DNA from: an uncultured Selenomonadaceae bacterium
GTDB taxonomy: Bacteria > Bacillota > Negativicutes > Selenomonadales > Selenomonadaceae
Assembly: GCA_905234175.1 (NCBI GenBank)
Contig: CAJOGX010000018.1
Span: 1 to 64,000, forward strand
Direction: 5' to 3'
DNA length: 64,000 nt
In this document: positions 59,819 to 64,000 of the stretch, piece after piece
Position numbering within the stretch: the stretch's first letter is position 1
Layout of the letters: each line of letters starts with the position of its first letter
Program-made: the position numbers and the translations under genes
The notes under the pieces: generated by a model
What the model saw: the letters and a program-made list of their open reading frames with translations, nothing else
What the model was told of the DNA's origin: nothing
The model's database searches: none

Positions 59819-60145
59819 ATGACAAACGAGATTTTGATAGAAGAGGAACTGGAACTGGTAGCGGGCGCCACTCGACAGGAGACGGACGAGCTTATAAGAG
59901 CACTCGGACCGGTTGACGTACGCGTAAAGCAGGGTCATGCACATGGCGGAGTTACTTACAGTACGGAGCACCGGCAGCTTGAAAGAGGCGAAGTGGCAGA
60001 TTATCTGAAGAAACACTACGGAATAGAGGCGGACATAAGCAACGGGTTCCTGTTCTTCAGCGATGGCTCCAAAAATACTTACAAACGAAACGGCAAATCG
60101 CTTTCCCACCATGAAGTTTTGGAAATGATTGTACAGAAAATATGA
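59819..60145 (+). CDS. Small peptide with VAGA leader motif (RiPP precursor-like)
   Basis: MTNEILIEEELELVAGATRQETDELIRALGPVDVRVKQGHAHGG... Confidence 0.6.
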   Translation: MTNEILIEEELELVAGATRQETDELIRALGPVDVRVKQGHAHGGVTYSTEHRQLERGEVADYLKKHYGIEADISNGFLFFSDGSKNTYKRNGKSLSHHEVLEMIVQKI

Positions 60146-60165
60146 TAACCTCCCAAATAAAGGCA

Positions 60166-60200
60166 CAGCCCTTCGGCGGACGCGTCGGAGGGCTTTTTCA
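60166..60200 (+). terminator. Rho-independent terminator
   Basis: AGCCCTTCGGCGGACGCGTCGGAGGGCTTTTTC. Confidence 0.75.
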
Positions 60201-60280
60201 GTTTCATTAGAATTTGATTAGACGCGGCGTCATTCCTTGACAGGCGCAAACAGGGGGGTATAATCCTTTTAGAATAATTG
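60199..60280 (+). promoter_or_regulatory. Promoter upstream of second RTX gene, homologous to that at 16543-16610
   Basis: TTGACA (60237-60242) -16 nt GGCGCAAACAGGGGGG- TATAAT (60259-60264). Confidence 0.85.
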
Positions 60281-60314
60281 AGTGGTCGATGGTTTTAGGG
60301 AGGATGATTTTTTT

Positions 60315-63300
60315 ATGGCAAAACAACAGGAAGTTATCAGGGCGTTCATGTCGTCACTGTGCGATACGAATTTGTCGGGGGAAGATGCGCTGGATGAAGC
60401 TGTCCGCGCCTGCTCTAATTTTAACAGCGCTCAAGATGTCAGAACTCAGATGATTAACGCCCTTAATAATTTTGGCTCCGATACATTTCTTAGCAATTAT
60501 TGCGGGATAAATCTTGGAAACCGCGACGACGGCGCAATTACCGGCTTGGACGCGGGCAATGGCATTGAGAAAACCCGCGAATCGATTATTCCCGAAAATG
60601 GCAGCCTCGATACTGGTTTTACTGCAGATTCATTTACTGTCAAAGGTTTAACCTTTCAACTGAATGGAACGACGTTTTACAGCTTGGGGGATGTTCAGAA
60701 AACTCTTTGGCGGCGCCTGAAAACCTGGTGGGCAGAAGGCGCGCTCAATCTTATCGAAGAATCCTACGGTGGCTATTTCAATTTTAGTGGCAAGACGATA
60801 TATGTCACATTCAGTAACAATATAAATGGTGGCGGTAAAGCCATGGTTGAAAGATTAAACGACAACTGGAAGCTTACACTGAGTGATAGCGCATATGCAA
60901 GTTTGATTGCCCACGAATTGACTCACGCTGTTATGGATAATAAAGACGCTGCTGAGGGACTTCCGCAGTTTATCACTGAGGGTCTTGCGGAACTTACTCG
61001 CGGAATTGACCACCAATATAAAACCACGATTGAATCTTTAGTTAGAAATTCTGGTACGCTGCTGGAAAATTTGAATTTTAACCCAGGAACAGCTAATTGG
61101 GCGTCCTACGCCGCCGGCTATATTTTCCTGCGCTATCTCGCTCAGCAGGGCGCCACAAGTCACCAGGCTCCGGCGCTCTTCGATAATGAAGATAATAATC
61201 AGCAAAATACCACTTCCGGCAAAGTTTTAAAGGCACTTGCCGGCAACGACACGATAGGAAACTGGGGAAACTACGTCACTCTTAATGGCGGCTCCGGCAA
61301 CGACAGCGTTTTTAATGACCAGCAAGGATACAATTCTTTAATTGACACTGGCGACGGCAATGATACTATCTGGAACTGGGGAACGAACTCTACCCTGAAC
61401 GGCGGCGACGGCAATGATTCAATCAGCAACCATAACATTTATGTTACAATGAACGGCAGCTCCGGCAACGACACTCTCATTAACTGGGAAGGCAGTGCAT
61501 ACGTGAAAATATCTGGCGACGACGGCGAAGATTATCTGCAAAATCATGGATACGACGCGACAATCGAGGGCGGCGCTGGCAATGATTCAGTTTACAACGA
61601 AGGCAACAGTGCTTTTATAAATACTGGCGTCGGCAATGATACCGTTCGGAATTGGCAGGGAACTTACCTAAGAATTGAACTTGGCGACGGTAAGGATAGT
61701 ATTGAAAACGCCATCGGACACAACACCACTATAAATGCCGGTTACGGCGACGACTATATCAACAACAGCTCCAGCAATTACGTTTCAATTTATGCAGGCT
61801 ACGGAAATGATTTTGTCTGGAACTGGGAAGGGAACGGCACCACAGTTGAATTGAGCGAAGGGAATGATTCCATTACAAACTGGCACGGGAGCAGCTCGAC
61901 AATATTCGGTGGCGGCGGGGAGGACTTTATCCACAACAACGACGCAAATTATTCTTCAATCGACGCGGGCGACGGCAACGATTTCATTCGCAACGAGAGC
62001 AGCCAGCAGGCTACACTTTCCGGCGGCTCCGGCAACGACACGATTTCTATTGACGGCTCAAGCTCGTACACTATGATTCAGTACGCGCCTGGCGACGGCT
62101 ACGATTGGATTTACGGCTACAATTTCGGCGATACAATTTCTATCGGCGGCGGTCACTACACACTCGAAACCCTCGGCTCAAGTGTTGTGGTGAACGTGAT
62201 TGGCAGCGGCGCTATGACTTTAGACAGTGCCAGCGACAAAGATATTTATATCACCGGCGGAAATTTGAGTGTGCCGGCGATTTTCACCGAGGGCGACGAT
62301 TATTATTCAAACGACACGCCGAATACCGTTCTTAGCGCGCTTAGTGGCAATGACACGATTTTCAACGGCGCTAATAGCGTGACAGCTTATTTGGGAGCAG
62401 GTAACGATTTTATTTCTCAGAACGGATACAGCGAGTATATAACGGTTGACGGCGGAGCAGGGAACGACACGATTCTTGGACGCTACTGGTATTCTTCACT
62501 TTCTGGCGGCGCGGGTGATGACGTTATCAATATTAGCTCCGGCGACGTCGACCGCGCGACGATTAACGGCGGCTATGGCAACGACACGATTTATTTCGAC
62601 AACCACGACGGAAGAAATCTTTATCAGTACGCCAGCGGCGACGGCTACGACGTTATTTACTCGCTGAATGTTTATGACACGATTCACGTAACGAGCGGCT
62701 CAGTTTCCAGCGCCTATGCCAGCGGCAACGACGTCATTCTCAACGTGGGCAGCGGTTCCATGACGCTGAAAAATAAAACCAACGATTATTTTTATCTGAA
62801 GACCGGCTCCGGCTCCGCAGTTCAGACGCAAGTCGGCGACATATATATCAGCAACTCCGATTCCAACACTGTACTGATCGGCACAAGTTACGGCGACACG
62901 ATCTACAACAGCGGGCAATACGTCACGATAAACACGGGCGACGGCAATGACTCGATTAATTCAAACAATGGAGCTTACTCTAACGCGTTCGTCACGATAA
63001 ACGCTGGCGCGGGGAATGATACGATTGTCGGGCGCTACGGCGACTCTTCAATCAGCGGCGGCGCAGGCGATGACAAAATCAGCATGGGCGGCGACGTGGA
63101 CCGCGCGACGATTAACGGCGGCACCGGCAACGATATTGTTTATCTTGACGGCTACCTTGACTGTGACGGCAGGAACGTGATTCAGTATTCCTACGGCGAC
63201 GGCTTCGATACGGTTTACGGTATAAAGCCCAATGACACTTTGAAAATCACGGGGAGCCGCTATATAAAAGAAACGGTCGGCAGCGATTTAAAAATCAGCG

Positions 63301-64000
63301 TCGGCAGCGGCGCAATTCTCTTGAAAAACGCGCTGGACATTTCTTTCACGATTGATGGAACTATGACGAGCAACGACACAATTTCCAACACCGTTATCAA
63401 CGGCACCAGCAGCAGCGACTCAATTCATGCGGCAACCGGAAACTACGTCCCCATTTACGCGGGCGACGGCGCAGATACCATTACGGGGAATTACTATAAT
63501 TCCAAAATTTACGGCGGCGCCGGCAGCGATTCTATCAGCGTTGTAGACGAGGACTTTTACAGATGGTCGGATTCTCATGGTTTACTGTTGTCAAAGTATT
63601 TGAGAGTGACTAATTCCTGGGAAGAAGATTTATCAAATACGATTGACGGCGGCGACGGCAACGATACAATTAATATTATTGGTTTCGCTCCCGCTTATGT
63701 GAACGGCGGAAACGGCAACGATAGAATTTCCCATTCGGGAGAAGCTGTATTTCTTCCAGGCAGAACTATAAAGGGCGGCAGAGGCGACGATATAATTTAC
63801 GGCATGGGCGCGGAAAGCCTTGTTGGCGACGCTCAGGGATACAAGGGATTTGACGGAAAAGGCACGCACTATGAATATTCCTACGGTGACGGCAGTGATA
63901 CAATTTTCAACTACCATTCAACGGATACGATTTCAATCGCCGGAAATTCGCCGTACACAACTTTGACGAACGGAAATAATGTCGTGGTCAGCGTGATTGG
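60315..64000 (+). CDS. RTX repeat protein with N-terminal HExxH metalloprotease-like domain (3' end runs off window)
   Basis: Hand translation from ATG 60315; LIAHELTHAVMDNKDAAEGLPQFITEGLAEL then many GGxGNDxx repeats; frame spot-checked near 61260 and 63960. Confidence 0.85.
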   Translation, partial: MAKQQEVIRAFMSSLCDTNLSGEDALDEAVRACSNFNSAQDVRTQMINALNNFGSDTFLSNYCGINLGNRDDGAITGLDAGNGIEKTRESIIPENGSLDTGFTADSFTVKGLTFQLNGTTFYSLGDVQKTLWRRLKTWWAEGALNLIEESYGGYFNFSGKTIYVTFSNNINGGGKAMVERLNDNWKLTLSDSAYASLIAHELTHAVMDNKDAAEGLPQFITEGLAELTRGIDHQYKTTIESLVRNSGTLLENLNFNPGTANWASYAAGYIFLRYLAQQGATSHQAPALFDNEDNNQQNTTSGKVLKALAGNDTIGNWGNYVTLNGGSGNDSVFNDQQGYNSLIDTGDGNDTIWNWGTNSTLNGGDGNDSISNHNIYVTMNGSSGNDTLINWEGSAYVKISGDDGEDYLQNHGYDATIEGGAGNDSVYNEGNSAFINTGVGNDTVRNWQGTYLRIELGDGKDSIENAIGHNTTINAGYGDDYINNSSSNYVSIYAGYGNDFVWNWEGNGTTVELSEGNDSITNWHGSSSTIFGGGGEDFIHNNDANYSSIDAGDGNDFIRNESSQQATLSGGSGNDTISIDGSSSYTMIQYAPGDGYDWIYGYNFGDTISIGGGHYTLETLGSSVVVNVIGSGAMTLDSASDKDIYITGGNLSVPAIFTEGDDYYSNDTPNTVLSALSGNDTIFNGANSVTAYLGAGNDFISQNGYSEYITVDGGAGNDTILGRYWYSSLSGGAGDDVINISSGDVDRATINGGYGNDTIYFDNHDGRNLYQYASGDGYDVIYSLNVYDTIHVTSGSVSSAYASGNDVILNVGSGSMTLKNKTNDYFYLKTGSGSAVQTQVGDIYISNSDSNTVLIGTSYGDTIYNSGQYVTINTGDGNDSINSNNGAYSNAFVTINAGAGNDTIVGRYGDSSISGGAGDDKISMGGDVDRATINGGTGNDIVYLDGYLDCDGRNVIQYSYGDGFDTVYGIKPNDTLKITGSRYIKETVGSDLKISVGSGAILLKNALDISFTIDGTMTSNDTISNTVINGTSSSDSIHAATGNYVPIYAGDGADTITGNYYNSKIYGGAGSDSISVVDEDFYRWSDSHGLLLSKYLRVTNSWEEDLSNTIDGGDGNDTINIIGFAPAYVNGGNGNDRISHSGEAVFLPGRTIKGGRGDDIIYGMGAESLVGDAQGYKGFDGKGTHYEYSYGDGSDTIFNYHSTDTISIAGNSPYTTLTNGNNVVVSVI

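Overview
This window looks like ordinary chromosome from a diderm, Negativicutes/Selenomonad-like Bacillota. The inference rests on codY, a Na+-translocating decarboxylase oadB/oadG pair, an AsmA-like protein, FELQRFA-type N-termini and RTX proteins. Recognisable core genes are lepA, rapZ-yvcK, folB, aroF-tyrA, khpA-rpsP-ffh, three tRNAs (Cys, Asp, Gly), codY, accC, rsmH-ftsL, der-plsY, glyA, lysC, dnaX-ybaB, rlmH, a degP-like protease, rplS, queE, priA and leuCD. The accessory content is more interesting. (1) A five-gene operon has two dynamin-like GTPases flanking a small membrane protein with ten perfect x-[H/Y]-[S/G/E] tripeptides, followed by a SPASM-type radical SAM and a B12-binding radical SAM. 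(2) An McrB-like AAA+ gene is paired with a frameshifted DUF2357/PD-(D/E)XK-like nuclease. (3) A cluster of duplicated small ORFs has 'VAGG' RiPP-type leaders next to a decayed NHLP-like precursor. (4) Two giant RTX proteins, one with an HExxH metalloprotease-like head, share a near-identical ~80 bp promoter with a G6 tract filling part of the 16-bp -35/-10 spacer. (5) A glycosyltransferase-like gene carries a G9 tract and an in-frame stop followed by 75 further in-frame codons. (6) A dispersed three-hairpin intergenic element occurs in three copies with compensatory stem changes. (7) A ~230 nt 6S-like ncRNA has its own promoter and terminator. All calls were made by eye from sequence and the supplied ORFs; no searches were run.
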